A DNA stretch of 64,000 bases, taken from Edaphobacter bradus. Its GTDB lineage: Bacteria > Acidobacteriota > Terriglobia > Terriglobales > Acidobacteriaceae. Below are positions 37,850-47,566 of the stretch, piece after piece. The translations under genes and the position numbers were made by a program. The number at the start of each line of letters is the position of its first letter. The first letter of the stretch is position 1. The notes beneath the pieces are model-generated. The model had not been told where the DNA came from and ran no database searches. It was given only the letters and a program-made list of their open reading frames with translations. Location: contig NZ_JAGSYF010000002.1 of NCBI RefSeq assembly GCF_025685645.1, positions 682,001-746,000 of the forward strand. Reading direction: 5' to 3'.

Positions 37850-39736
37850 TTGCGCATTCCTGCTCTCTGCTCCGCGCTTGCCGTATCTCTTCTGCTTAGT
37901 GGTTGTTCGCTCAACAACACCGCGACGACCTCCACCCCTGCCACAGGCCGCAGCATCCACGGCAACGTCCACGGGGGACAGCAGCCCATTTCCGGCTCTC
38001 ACGTCTACCTGTTCCGGTCCGATACTACCGCCTACGGGAACGCCTCGGTCAGCCTCCTCAACAGCTCTGCCGCCGGAGCCGCAACTGACTCCATCGGCAC
38101 CTACGTCACCACCGACGCAAACGGCAACTTCAGCATCACTGGCGACTACACCTGCACGGCCGGCGACCAGGCCTACCTGTATGCGCTCGGCGGTAACCCC
38201 GGCGCTGGCCCCAACTCCGCCGCCGGACTGATGGCGGTCCTCGGCACCTGCCCCGCTTCAGGCAACTTCTCAGGTTCGGTTCCCTTTGTCTCTATCAACG
38301 AAGTCACCACAGTCGCGGCCGCCTATGCGTTTCTCGGATTCGCCAGCGACCCCACTCACGTCGCCAGCTCCGGAACGCCGCTCGCCAAAACCGGAATCGC
38401 CAACGCCTTTGCAACCGCCTCGAACCTTGCGAACATCGCCACCGGCACAGCCTACACCACGACGCCCGGAGGCAACGGAAGCGTTCCCCAGGCCGACATC
38501 AATACTCTGGCAAACATTCTCTCTGCTTGCATCAACTCCACCGGCCCCTCCAGCACTGCATGCAGCTCACTCTTCAACTACGCTCCCAGCGGTGGCAACC
38601 CTTCGACAACGCCGACGGATACAGCGATGGCAGCCATCAATATCGCGCACAACCCGCTGACCAATGTCGCCAATCTCTACAGCCTCGTACCTCCTTCGCC
38701 CCCCTTCAATCCCAGCCTCACCTCCGCTCCCAGCGATTTCATCGTTTCGATCGCCTTCAACGGCGGCGGAATCAATGGCGCGCAGCATCTCGCCATCGAC
38801 GGCTCGGGCAACATCTGGACCACCAACAACACTCCGTCGCTCTCCAAATTCAGCCCGCTTGGCGTCGCACTATCTCCCGCAGGCGGCTACACCGACTCCA
38901 GTCTCAATAGCCCGACCGGCATCGCCATTGATACCTCCGGCAACGTCTGGGCCGCCAACAATGGAGGCAACACCATTAGCGGCTTCACCAACTCCGGGAC
39001 CTTCATTACCGGAGCTTCAAGCTCCAGCCCCACACTCAACACCCCGAGCCTCCTTGCTTTCGACCCCACTGGCCGTTTCTGGGTCCCAACACTGAACGGC
39101 TCGGTCACGAGCCTTGTCCAGTTCTCTTCCGCCGGTGCCTACAACGCAGCCTATACAGGAGGCGGCCTTAATCATGGAAGCCTCAGCCCCATCGCCTTTG
39201 ATCCCGCAGGCAACGCCTGGGTCGGCAACGCGGGCACAACTGGCTTTAGCGTGTTCTCGTCCGCCGGAGTCGCCAGCCCCTCTTCGCCCATTTCCGCGGG
39301 TGGAGTCTCCAGCCCGGTCGGTATGGCCTTTGACTCTTCCTCCAACCTTTGGTTCCTCAACTCCGATGGGTCTTTCGGAGCGATTACCAGCGCCGGGACC
39401 GCTGTCCCAGGCTCACCGGTCAACACAGGCTCCACTGCCGGAATTGCGATGGCAATCGACGGCAAGAGCCACGCCTGGTTTATGACCAGCACCACCAGCG
39501 GTTCCACAACAACCTACACCCTGCAAAGCTACAAGATTTCCAGTGGAAGCATCACATACGCCGGCGGCACTACCTTTTCCTTCCCGGGAGCCCCGCTTGA
39601 CCTTGCATTTGATGGCTCCGGCAACATTTGGCTCCTCGGTTCGAATAAGCTCATCCAGCTCATCGGCGTGACGAAGCCAGTCGTCACACCGCTCTCTTAC
39701 GCCGTCGCCAACAACTCCCTCGGCACCCGACCCTGA
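37850..39736 (+). CDS. Secreted NHL/beta-propeller-like lipoprotein
   Basis: A 628-residue surface or periplasmic protein. The signal peptide ends in LLLSGC, a good lipobox. Residues ~35-110 form a carboxypeptidase-like/Cna-B-type module ([19 protein letters not shown]), followed by an Ala/Thr-rich helical section, then about six propeller repeats with the recurring pattern hAhDxSGNhWhxN ([52 protein letters not shown]). Such proteins are abundant in Acidobacteria; the ligand is unknown. The start is a TTG preceded by AAGGGAG. Confidence 0.85.
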   Translation: MRIPALCSALAVSLLLSGCSLNNTATTSTPATGRSIHGNVHGGQQPISGSHVYLFRSDTTAYGNASVSLLNSSAAGAATDSIGTYVTTDANGNFSITGDYTCTAGDQAYLYALGGNPGAGPNSAAGLMAVLGTCPASGNFSGSVPFVSINEVTTVAAAYAFLGFASDPTHVASSGTPLAKTGIANAFATASNLANIATGTAYTTTPGGNGSVPQADINTLANILSACINSTGPSSTACSSLFNYAPSGGNPSTTPTDTAMAAINIAHNPLTNVANLYSLVPPSPPFNPSLTSAPSDFIVSIAFNGGGINGAQHLAIDGSGNIWTTNNTPSLSKFSPLGVALSPAGGYTDSSLNSPTGIAIDTSGNVWAANNGGNTISGFTNSGTFITGASSSSPTLNTPSLLAFDPTGRFWVPTLNGSVTSLVQFSSAGAYNAAYTGGGLNHGSLSPIAFDPAGNAWVGNAGTTGFSVFSSAGVASPSSPISAGGVSSPVGMAFDSSSNLWFLNSDGSFGAITSAGTAVPGSPVNTGSTAGIAMAIDGKSHAWFMTSTTSGSTTTYTLQSYKISSGSITYAGGTTFSFPGAPLDLAFDGSGNIWLLGSNKLIQLIGVTKPVVTPLSYAVANNSLGTRP

Positions 39737-39752
39737 TCTTCAGAGGGCGCGC

Positions 39753-40223
39753 CTGATCACAAACAGGCGCGCCACTATCTCCAGCTCGCGACGCTCACTC
39801 ACTGCACTCGTCTTCCTGCTGATTACGGTCCCCATCGGTATAGCCGTCCGCTACGCCCCGCTCCATCTGCCGTGGTTCTTCTCGAAGTATCTCGGCTCCT
39901 TCCTCTGGGCGGTCGCGCTCTACTGGTTCATCGCAGCACTCTTACCAACGCTCTTTCCGAAAGCACTCGCGGCCATCTCAACCGCAAGCGCACTTGCCGT
40001 CGAATTCTCCCGCCTCGTGCCCCAGTCCACCATCGACGCCTTCCGACTTACCCTCGCCGGTCGACTCATCCTCGGCCGCTTCTTCTCCTTCAAAGACATC
40101 GCCACCTACCTGCTCGCCATCGCTCTCAGCACTCTCCTCGATCTCCGTCTCCATCCCGGCCGCCGGCGTCCCGGGGAAAGCCCCGGAGACACCTCCGGAG
40201 GCAAACCGTTGGCGCTGCAATGA
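39753..40223 (+). CDS. DUF2809 membrane protein with non-ATG start
   Basis: An open frame of 156 residues with the complete DUF2809 pattern: LTALVFLLITVPIGIAVRYA, FLWAVALYWFIAALLP, AVEFSRLVPQSTIDAFR, LAGRLILGRFFSFKDIATYLLAIAL. Four membrane helices are predicted. The only standard start codon in frame (GTG at 40017) is too late and would cut off the first two helices. A CTG at 39753 follows CAGAGGG and is the best candidate; it is 16 bp after the previous stop, so the gene is probably co-transcribed with the propeller lipoprotein. Function of DUF2809 is unknown. An automatic caller would shorten or miss this gene. Confidence 0.75.
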   Translation: MITNRRATISSSRRSLTALVFLLITVPIGIAVRYAPLHLPWFFSKYLGSFLWAVALYWFIAALLPTLFPKALAAISTASALAVEFSRLVPQSTIDAFRLTLAGRLILGRFFSFKDIATYLLAIALSTLLDLRLHPGRRRPGESPGDTSGGKPLALQ

Positions 40224-40343
40224 ATCTAAGCCATCAGGGTCCCGCAACCTCACATCCCCCATTCGTCGCGTTGCTGCATTACCGCGTCCAGCCTATCCTC
40301 TATCGCGAGGAGTCTAAGAACACTGAAGAACTCTGAGAGCACC

Positions 40344-42983
40344 ATGGCTAAGTCCCGAGCCCACGCGAAGCCCCAGCCGCAACCGCAGTCCGAGCGCTTC
40401 GTCTGTGTCCACGGCCACTTCTACCAGCCGCCCCGCGAGAACCCCTGGCTCGAGACCGTCGAGGTGCAGGACTCCGCCGCGCCCTATCACGACTGGAACG
40501 ACCGCATCACCGCCGAGTGCTACGCCCCCAACGGGGCCTCGCGCATTACTGACAGCGACAACCTCATCATCCGCATCGTCAACAACTACGCGCGGATGAG
40601 CTACAACTTCGGCCCCACGCTGCTGAGCTGGCTCAACGACAACGCCCCCCGCACCTACCGGATGATCCTCGACGCCGACCAGGTCTCCGCAGAGCGATAC
40701 GGAGGACACGGCTCTGCCATGGCGCAGGGCTACAACCACATCATCATGCCGCTGGCCAATGAGCGCGACGCACGCACGCAGATCCGCTGGGGCATCGCCG
40801 ACTTCAAGTTCCGCTTTGGCCGCAAGCCCGAGGGCATGTGGCTGGCCGAGACCGCCGTCAACCGCAAGGTTCTCGACCTCCTCGCGCAGGAGGGAATCAA
40901 GTTCACCATCCTCGCTCCGCACCAGTGCGCGCGCATCCGGCCCATCCCCGCGCCTGCCCCGGGAGTCGCATCGCCGAAGATGGGAGACACAACCGCAACT
41001 CCGCCCGCCGTCGGCGAGATCGGCCACATCTCCGCCGGAACCGCCTGGATCGAAACCCCTGACGCCACCGTCGACACCACGCGCCCCTACCTCGTCCCGC
41101 TCGACGAAGGCCGCAGCATCGCCGTCTACTTCTACGATGGCCCCGGCTCCCGCGCCATCGCCTTCGAGGGCCTGCTCAACTCGGGCGTGGATTTCGCCAC
41201 GCGCCTCACCTCCACCTTCACTCCGGACGGAGCTCACCGCGCCCAGCTCTCGCACGTCGCAACCGACGGCGAAAGCTACGGCCACCACCACCGGCACGGC
41301 GAGATGGCGCTCTCTTACGCCATGCGCCACATCGAGGAGAACCACCTCGCGCGGCTCACCAACTACGGCCAGTTCCTCGCGAAGTTCCCCCCCGAGTGGC
41401 AGGCCGAAATCGTCGAGGACACCTCGTGGAGCTGCTTCCACGGCGTTGAGCGCTGGCGCTCCGACTGCGGCTGCAACAGCGGCAAGCCCGGCTGGAACCA
41501 GCAGTGGCGCGCCCCGCTCCGCCAGGCCCTTGACACGCTCCGCGACGCGGTCACGCCGCTCGCCGAAAAGCTCTCCGCCGAGCTCTTCCGGGACCTCTGG
41601 GCTGCACGCGACGCCTACATCCAGGTCATCCTCGACCGCTCCCAGCCCAGTGTCGACAGATTCTTCACCACGCACCAGCGCCACGAGCTCTCGCAGGAAG
41701 AGCGCATCACCGCGCTCGAACTCATGGAGCTCGAACGCCACACCCAGCTCATGTACACCTCCTGCGGCTGGTTCTTCGACGAGATCTCCGGCATCGAGAC
41801 CGCACAGGTCATCGCCTACGCCGGCCGCGTCCTCCAGCTCGCCGAGCGTCTCTTCGGCGAACCCGGAGCCGACCTCGAGGACCAGTTCCTCGCCATCCTC
41901 TCCGAGGGCAAGAGCAACATCTCCGAGATCGGCGACGGCGCCGAAGTCTACCGCCGCTACGTCACAGGAATGAAGATCGGCCTCGATCAGGTCGGCGCGC
42001 ACTACGCCATCAGCTCCATCTTCCGGCCCTACCCTGAAGACGGCGAGATCTTCTGCTTCGATGTCCACCGCGAGAGCCACGAGGTCTTCAGCTCCGGCCG
42101 CGGACGCGTCGCCCTCGGCCGCGCACGCATCCGTTCGCGCGTCACCGAGGAAGAAGAGGAGATCAGCTTCGCCGTCCTTCACCTCGGCGACCAGAACCTC
42201 TCCGCCGCCGTCCGCCGTTTCAACCCCGCCGCCGAGCAGGAGCTCGCCGCCTTCGCCACCTTCTCGGCCGACGTCCGCTCCGCCACCCGCCGCGCGAACC
42301 TCCCCGAGGTCATCCGCCTCATCGACCGCTTCTTCGGCCCGCGCCGGGCCACGGACCACGACAACGGCCTCCACGGAACCACCGGCTACTCGCTCACCTC
42401 GCTCTTCACCGACGAGCAGCACCGCATCGTCCAGATCATCCTCAACCAGACCCTCGCCGAGACCGAGGACTCACTGCGCAAGATCTACGAGGACCACGCC
42501 TCGCTGCTCGACTTCCTCACCGAGACCGGCATGACGCCGCCGCCCGCGCTCGCCATCGCGGCCAACTACGCCATTAATTCCAGCCTGCGCCACGCCCTCG
42601 ACGCCGAGCCCTTCAACGCCGATCTCATCGCTGATCTGGTCGCCCGCGCTGAGCACAACCAGATCGAGCTCAACGCGCAGCAGTTCAGCTACATCGGCGG
42701 CCAGCGCATGAAGCGCGCGATGATTCGGCTTGAGGCCGCGGCCTCCGGGGACAACACAATGAGCAGCGCGCTCGACGAGGCCGTCGTCATCGCCACCACG
42801 CTGCGAGCGTTGCCCTTCGAGGTCAACTTCTGGCAGGCCCAGAACATCTGGAACGACCTTCTCCGCCGCGGCGGAGCCAACTACTGGACCGACGAATGGA
42901 AAGAGGGCTTCAAGAAACTGGGCGAAGCAATGAGCATCAAGGTCGACCAGCTCGTCACCGAACAGGGCGTCCGCACGTTCTGA
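40344..42983 (+). CDS. GH57-type alpha-glucan enzyme with DUF3536 domain
   Basis: An 879-residue cytoplasmic protein. The N-terminal half is a GH57-like barrel: CVHGHFYQPPRENPW matches the HxHxYQPP start, GMWLAETAV holds the likely nucleophile glutamate, and ATDGESYGHHHRHGEMAL the likely second carboxylate. The C-terminal half is DUF3536. Such proteins are predicted to act on alpha-glucans or glycogen-like storage polymers as amylase, branching enzyme or glucanotransferase, but the exact reaction is unknown. Start ATG has GAGAG upstream. It stands apart from the GH63-like enzyme at 2845-5616. Confidence 0.88.
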   Translation: MAKSRAHAKPQPQPQSERFVCVHGHFYQPPRENPWLETVEVQDSAAPYHDWNDRITAECYAPNGASRITDSDNLIIRIVNNYARMSYNFGPTLLSWLNDNAPRTYRMILDADQVSAERYGGHGSAMAQGYNHIIMPLANERDARTQIRWGIADFKFRFGRKPEGMWLAETAVNRKVLDLLAQEGIKFTILAPHQCARIRPIPAPAPGVASPKMGDTTATPPAVGEIGHISAGTAWIETPDATVDTTRPYLVPLDEGRSIAVYFYDGPGSRAIAFEGLLNSGVDFATRLTSTFTPDGAHRAQLSHVATDGESYGHHHRHGEMALSYAMRHIEENHLARLTNYGQFLAKFPPEWQAEIVEDTSWSCFHGVERWRSDCGCNSGKPGWNQQWRAPLRQALDTLRDAVTPLAEKLSAELFRDLWAARDAYIQVILDRSQPSVDRFFTTHQRHELSQEERITALELMELERHTQLMYTSCGWFFDEISGIETAQVIAYAGRVLQLAERLFGEPGADLEDQFLAILSEGKSNISEIGDGAEVYRRYVTGMKIGLDQVGAHYAISSIFRPYPEDGEIFCFDVHRESHEVFSSGRGRVALGRARIRSRVTEEEEEISFAVLHLGDQNLSAAVRRFNPAAEQELAAFATFSADVRSATRRANLPEVIRLIDRFFGPRRATDHDNGLHGTTGYSLTSLFTDEQHRIVQIILNQTLAETEDSLRKIYEDHASLLDFLTETGMTPPPALAIAANYAINSSLRHALDAEPFNADLIADLVARAEHNQIELNAQQFSYIGGQRMKRAMIRLEAAASGDNTMSSALDEAVVIATTLRALPFEVNFWQAQNIWNDLLRRGGANYWTDEWKEGFKKLGEAMSIKVDQLVTEQGVRTF

Positions 42984-43008
42984 CCGTACGGCGCGGCGCT
43001 GGTAGAAC

Positions 43009-44166
43009 TCAAGTGTTGACCGCACGTTGTTGTCTTTCCTCAGTCAGCGGCGCCGTCACCGTAACCACCAGAACAGCAACCAGCAGCACAAAGAAAACAA
43101 GGTGCCCCATAAACATAAGCACCGGCATACAGAAGCACGCTCCCACGCAAAGATAAGCCCGCCGCGTTCCCGTCTCCAGCATCGCCATCACCGGGATCAG
43201 CAGCAGCGTGAAGTCATGCAGGTTCACGTTCAGGCTCACGATCAGGGTAAGCGCGATCATCGGCGGAAACAGGCTGCGAGCATCGCTGCAATTGCGTAAC
43301 CGCCAAGCCACCGCCAGCAGAAGAATCGCGGACAGCGCCACGGCCAACTCCACGGTCGTCTTCGCGTTCATCCCCAACAGGTCAAGCAACCCACGCAGAT
43401 TCGGCCGGGCCCATGATGTCGCACCGATCTCCTCCCCCGCGGCCGAGCCTGCATAACGCATCAGGTCCACCATCTCATGCCAGCCCCGCATACCGGTGAT
43501 AGCCAGGCTGAGAAGCACGCACGCCACGCACGCAGCGAGCAAGCCCCAGGCAAAACGCGCACCTCGCTTCAACACAAGGATCACGGCAAGGGGAAGCACA
43601 AGCTGCGGCTTGAACAAGGCGCACCCCAGCAGCGCTCCGCCGAGCCCGTCCTTCCTGCGCTCCACCGCCACAAGTGCGCCGGAAAACAGCAGCAGCAACA
43701 GAACCGAATCCTGTCCCTGCACAATGGCCAACGCAACAGGAAAGAGCGCCAGCGCAAGCAGAGCGATGTCCCGTCGCCGGGCATAAAACACCTCACCCAG
43801 CGAGCGGCACGACCCAACAAGCATTGCAAGGCACATCAGCCTCCACACCCACAGCGCAAGCCGAAACGGCAGCAGGGCCAGCGGAGCGAAGATCAAAGCC
43901 TCATAAGCAAGGTGAAGAAATGGCAGCGGCGCCGGCATGCCAAGAACTCTGCGCTGAAACTCAGCCTGCGTCGCCAGATCGAAGAGCTGCCGCCGATGTC
44001 CCTCGACGATCAGCCCACCCGCCGCGTACAGCGCCGAAAAGTCCAGCGTCGCCGTGTGCGAGAAGACAAGCAGCGCAAACCAGCAGAACCCCGCCACAAT
44101 CCCAAGCAGCAGGACCGCCTCAGAGGACAGGGCTAACTCGCCTTCGCGATTTTCCGGCGACCTCAT
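43009..44166 (-). CDS. GT87-family polyprenyl-phosphate mannosyltransferase-like protein
   Basis: A 385-residue membrane protein with about ten helices of the DUF2029/GT87 family (alpha-mannosyltransferase-like, PimE relatives). The catalytic-loop aspartate region near LDFSALYAAGGL and the hallmark VQGQDSVLLLLLF are present, and later FKPQLVLPLAVILVLKRG. It is probably a lipid-linked sugar transferase building envelope glycans. The gene begins 12 bp after the Rieske gene stop, so both are in one operon. Confidence 0.85.
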   Translation of the reverse strand: MRSPENREGELALSSEAVLLLGIVAGFCWFALLVFSHTATLDFSALYAAGGLIVEGHRRQLFDLATQAEFQRRVLGMPAPLPFLHLAYEALIFAPLALLPFRLALWVWRLMCLAMLVGSCRSLGEVFYARRRDIALLALALFPVALAIVQGQDSVLLLLLFSGALVAVERRKDGLGGALLGCALFKPQLVLPLAVILVLKRGARFAWGLLAACVACVLLSLAITGMRGWHEMVDLMRYAGSAAGEEIGATSWARPNLRGLLDLLGMNAKTTVELAVALSAILLLAVAWRLRNCSDARSLFPPMIALTLIVSLNVNLHDFTLLLIPVMAMLETGTRRAYLCVGACFCMPVLMFMGHLVFFVLLVAVLVVTVTAPLTEERQQRAVNT

Positions 44167-44178
44167 TCGCCCATCGCC

Positions 44179-45264
44179 TCAGCTCCTCCAGTGCAGCGTC
44201 ACCGGCCCGGTCAACGGATGCTCGCCAGTCCCCTTCATCCTCGCCTGCTTCAGCGCGAAGTACCACTTCGCCGGCTTGTCCGCGTCGTCGATCAACATCA
44301 GCCCCGGATGAAACCGCAGCCCCTCGGCTTGCTCGATCATCGTCTGCTGGTCCTGCCGGACAAAACGCGCGCCGAAAAACGTAGCGATGGAAGTTACAAA
44401 TGGCACGCGATAGAAGATGTTCCACGCCGCAATCACATCGATCCTGCACGTCGAAGGCGTCACCGGAGTCACCGTCGTCAGGCTGGCGAACCACTTGCTT
44501 CCCGCCCGGATCGTCTCATAACGCCGGTTCGGCAACACAAAGTCGATCGTCGTTGTAATCGGCTCGCCGTACACGCCCAGCAGCTTGTACGGCGCCGAGT
44601 TCGCGCTCGGAGCGTGCGACGACATCCTGAACCCCTGCGGGATCGGCTCGAAGGTCTTCTCCTTCTCGTGGATGCTCGCCTTGCTCCGCCACCACCACGC
44701 CTGATGCACAAACGGTCCATGCGCCGGGTCCATCAGCCCGATGATCCCGTGGTCCACGTTGCACGGCAGGTCAGCCACCAGGTGCGCGCTGCGATACTTC
44801 TCCGAGAACTTAGGCAACTCCGGCACCGGAGGCAGCGCCTCGCCCGCGCGTCCCGTGCCCGGCTCAGGCAGGTACACCCACGCATACCCATCGCGCTCCT
44901 CGCACGGATACGCGCCCGCGTAGATCTTCCCCGGCTCCAGCGACTCGTGTTTCGTGAGCGAAGGAATCTCCCTGCACTGCCCGGAGCACGGCTCAAACTT
45001 CCAGCCGTGATACTTGCACTGCACGGTCTCGCCGTCGAACCACCCCGCCGACAGCGGAATCCCACGATGCGGACAGAGATCACGCATCGCAAACAGCTTC
45101 CCATCGTTCTTCCTGCCCAGCACCAGAGGAACGCCCAGCAGCAACGCGCGCGTCATCTTCCCCCTTCGCAGCCCGCTCACACGCAGCGCCGGGTACCAGT
45201 CCCCAAAGATCAGCTCCGCCGGAGGCCCGGCAACACCATTCACTTGAACCAGATCACGCATCAT
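44179..45264 (-). CDS. Rieske non-haem iron oxygenase
   Basis: A 361-residue oxygenase of the pheophorbide a oxygenase/vanillate demethylase-like type. The Rieske [2Fe-2S] motif is CPHRGIPLSAGWFDG followed by CKYHGWKFE (CxH and CxxH). The mononuclear iron ligands are in NVDHGIIGLMDPAHGPFVH (D-x-x-H...H type). The substrate cannot be read; an aromatic or tetrapyrrole-like ring is typical. It needs a separate reductase not seen here. It is the first gene of the Rieske-GT87 operon; two ATGs stand at the start and the first is used. Confidence 0.88.
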   Translation of the reverse strand: MMRDLVQVNGVAGPPAELIFGDWYPALRVSGLRRGKMTRALLLGVPLVLGRKNDGKLFAMRDLCPHRGIPLSAGWFDGETVQCKYHGWKFEPCSGQCREIPSLTKHESLEPGKIYAGAYPCEERDGYAWVYLPEPGTGRAGEALPPVPELPKFSEKYRSAHLVADLPCNVDHGIIGLMDPAHGPFVHQAWWWRSKASIHEKEKTFEPIPQGFRMSSHAPSANSAPYKLLGVYGEPITTTIDFVLPNRRYETIRAGSKWFASLTTVTPVTPSTCRIDVIAAWNIFYRVPFVTSIATFFGARFVRQDQQTMIEQAEGLRFHPGLMLIDDADKPAKWYFALKQARMKGTGEHPLTGPVTLHWRS

Positions 45265-45313
45265 CAGTCAGCCTGAGTCTACGACAAACCTGCTCCGCCG
45301 CCACACCAACTCA

Positions 45314-45403
45314 ACCACAGATCGACACGGAGACACACGGATAAAGAAAAAGGCCCAACACCGAGTTGCCTTTGATCCGTGCCTATCCGCGTCAATCCGC
45401 GGT
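45314..45403. repeat. Imperfect palindromic repeat (ACCACAGAT.. type)
   Basis: Left arm 45314-45345 (accacagat, gacacgga, cacggataaa) is matched by right arm 45371-45403 (tttgatccgtg, tatccgcgtc, aatccgcggt). Together they form a long imperfect hairpin around aaaaggccc in the divergent region between the Rieske and ArnT-like genes. It resembles the widely dispersed ACCACAGAT...CACGGAT sequences known from many bacterial genomes. Confidence 0.65.
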
Positions 45404-45422
45404 CGCGCAATACACTGGTCAC

Positions 45423-47462
45423 GTGCCTCTGACGCTCACCCCGACGCGCCGCAACCGCCTCATCCTCTTCGCCCTCTGGCTCTTCTTCTACTGCAGCTTC
45501 GCGCTGCTCACGCCGCCGCTGCTCGACGACGCCGATTCCGTCCACGCCGAGGTCTCCCGCGAGATGCTCCTCCGCCACGACTGGACCACCCTCTACGCCA
45601 ACGGCATCCGCTACCTCGAGAAGGCCCCGCTCCTCTACTGGAGCATGGCCGCAAGCTTCAAACTGTTCGGCACCGAGACCGCCGCAGCGCGACTCCCACT
45701 CGCCCTCACCGTCCTCGCGCTCGCGTTCGCGGTGGAACTCTTCGCCCACCGGGCCTTCGGCAGCCCTGAGCAATCCGGCAGTCCTGAGCAACCGACCTCC
45801 GGCCACCGCGCTGGCCTCTACGCCGGCCTCATCCTCCTCTCCAGCTTCGGAATCTTCATCTTCACCCGCATCGCCATCCCCGACGCAATGGTGTGCCTCT
45901 GGCTCACCCTCGCCCTCCTCTGCTACTGGCTTACAGAACAGCAAGACCAGCCACAAAACCAGGTACCCTCCAGCGCGCCACAAAACCGGGTGCCCCAGGT
46001 CTCGCCTCTGAGACCTGGGTTTCGCAGAATATCCGGCGACTCCACCGCTCCCCCCAACCGCCTCCTCTGCTTCGCCTTTGCCGCCTGCTGCGCCCTCAAC
46101 GTTCTCACCAAGGGGCTCATCGGCATCGTCTTCCCCATCGCCATCGTCGCCGCGCACCTTCTCCTCATCCGCGGCCTGCGCGGAGCGTTCGCACGCCTCC
46201 TCAGCTTCCATCCCGTCACCAGCACCGCCATCTTCTTAGCCATCGCCGCGCCGTGGCACTACCTCATCGGCCTCGCCAACCCCACGCAGGGAAGCCCCGG
46301 AAGCATCACCTTCTCCCACGGCCACTGGAACGTCCCACTCCCCAGCGACGGAAACGTCCACGGCTGGTTCTGGTTCTACTTCGTCAACGAACACCTCCTC
46401 CGCTACCTCAACCTCCGCGTCCCCCGCGACTACGACACCGTCCCGCTGCTCCTCTTCTGGGGACTCCTCCTCGTCTGGCTCATGCCCTGGAGCGCCTTTG
46501 TCTTCCACGCTGTCGGACGGGTTCCCTGGCGCAAGGGCTTCATGCGCGTCTCCCTTGATCCGCAGCAATCGACTCTCCTGCTTCTCGGCATATGGGCCGC
46601 CGTCCCGTTGCTCTTTTTCTCGCTCTCCACCCGCCAGGAGTACTACGTCCTCCCCGCGCTCCCCGCGCTCATCCTGCTCATCGCCGCGTGGCTCAACGAC
46701 GAGGCCGACGAAGCCGAATCCTTCTCCGTCCCCAACCCTCTCACCGCCTCCGGGCAGCGCATCGCCGTCGTCATGCTCGTCTTCGGCTCCGTCGCCGCGC
46801 TCGCCGCCGGATTCTTCGTCATCCACACGCAACCCCCCAGCCCCAACACCGACCTCGCCAGCCTCCTCAAGCAGAACCCCGGCGACTACGCGCTCTCCTT
46901 CGGCCATTTCCTAGACCTCAACGCCCAGGCCATGGGAGCCTTTCGCACTCCACTCGTCCTCACCGCCATCGGGCTCTTTGGCGGAACGCTTGCCGCCTGG
47001 CTCCTGCGCCGCGACTACCGTCCCCACGCCGCCAACCTCGCCCTCGCCGCCGGAGCCTTCGTCTTCCTGCTCGCCGCGCACCTCGGCCTGCGGACCTTCT
47101 CCCCCGTCCTCACCTCAAAGCAGCTCGCCGACGCCATCGCGCCCGAGATCAAGCGCGGCGACGTCATCGTCATCCACGGCGAGTACGAGGCCGCCAGCAC
47201 CCTCGGCTTCTACCTCCGCCGCAACGACATCCACATCTACGAGGGCCGCTCGTCCAACCTCTGGTACGGCAGCTACTTCCCCGACGCCCCGCCTATCTTC
47301 GAGGACACCTTCTCCCTCTCGCTCAAATGGACCGACGACACCCGCCGCGTCTTCCTCTGGCAGGACCTGAGCGAACCGCTCCCCAAACTCCCCGGCAAGA
47401 CATACTTCATCGCGCAGAGCGGAGGCAAAGAGATTCTCAGCAACCAACCCAACCCCTACTGA
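45423..47462 (+). CDS. ArnT/PMT-like glycosyltransferase (GT83/GT39)
   Basis: A 679-residue integral membrane glycosyltransferase with an N-terminal helix then the catalytic-loop pattern LLDDADSVHAEVSREMLLRHDW and YLEKAPLLYW, followed by about ten helices and a C-terminal soluble domain. It should move a sugar from a polyprenyl phosphate to a lipid A-like or protein acceptor in the periplasm. The start is probably the GTG at 45423; an in-frame TTG at 45366 would extend into the palindromic repeat. Residues near 174-210 (QDQPQNQVPSSAPQNRVPQV...) come from a REP-like hairpin that lies in frame in a loop between two helices. Confidence 0.85.
   Translation: MPLTLTPTRRNRLILFALWLFFYCSFALLTPPLLDDADSVHAEVSREMLLRHDWTTLYANGIRYLEKAPLLYWSMAASFKLFGTETAAARLPLALTVLALAFAVELFAHRAFGSPEQSGSPEQPTSGHRAGLYAGLILLSSFGIFIFTRIAIPDAMVCLWLTLALLCYWLTEQQDQPQNQVPSSAPQNRVPQVSPLRPGFRRISGDSTAPPNRLLCFAFAACCALNVLTKGLIGIVFPIAIVAAHLLLIRGLRGAFARLLSFHPVTSTAIFLAIAAPWHYLIGLANPTQGSPGSITFSHGHWNVPLPSDGNVHGWFWFYFVNEHLLRYLNLRVPRDYDTVPLLLFWGLLLVWLMPWSAFVFHAVGRVPWRKGFMRVSLDPQQSTLLLLGIWAAVPLLFFSLSTRQEYYVLPALPALILLIAAWLNDEADEAESFSVPNPLTASGQRIAVVMLVFGSVAALAAGFFVIHTQPPSPNTDLASLLKQNPGDYALSFGHFLDLNAQAMGAFRTPLVLTAIGLFGGTLAAWLLRRDYRPHAANLALAAGAFVFLLAAHLGLRTFSPVLTSKQLADAIAPEIKRGDVIVIHGEYEAASTLGFYLRRNDIHIYEGRSSNLWYGSYFPDAPPIFEDTFSLSLKWTDDTRRVFLWQDLSEPLPKLPGKTYFIAQSGGKEILSNQPNPY
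45988..46020. repeat. REP-like repeat R5 inside the ArnT-like reading frame
   Basis: GGGTGCCCC head at 45988 and a perfect stem cccaggtctc / gagacctggg around gcct(ct). The whole unit is translated, between predicted helices of the host protein, without breaking the frame. Confidence 0.8.
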
Positions 47463-47477
47463 CGTACACCACAAATG

Positions 47478-47507
47478 CAGGAGGCCGCCCGCAAAGGTGG
47501 CCTCCTG
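47478..47507. terminator. Terminator hairpin between converging genes
   Basis: A 9-bp stem (caggaggcc / ggcctcctg) with loop gcccgcaaaggt just after the ArnT-like stop. A second perfect 8-bp stem (ccggagct / agctccgg, 47526-47545) follows for the opposite direction. Confidence 0.65.
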
Positions 47508-47525
47508 TCTGCCGAAGCTCCCCAG

Positions 47526-47545
47526 CCGGAGCTGTTTAGCTCCGG
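47526..47545 (-). terminator. Terminator hairpin after PEP-CTERM gene
   Basis: ccggagct-gttt-agctccgg is a perfect 8-bp stem with a tetraloop, located 21 bp downstream of the PEP-CTERM gene on the minus strand. Confidence 0.55.
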
Positions 47546-47566
47546 TTGCGAGTCATCCAGGTTGCA

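Noticed and set aside
40314..42422. 702-codon minus-strand frame opposite the GH57/DUF3536 gene
   Set aside because: Val/Gly/Glu-rich antisense shadow with no recognisable domain.
43081..43100. GGTGCCCCAT inside the GT87 gene
   Set aside because: It matches the REP head but no self-complementary stem follows, so it is probably chance.
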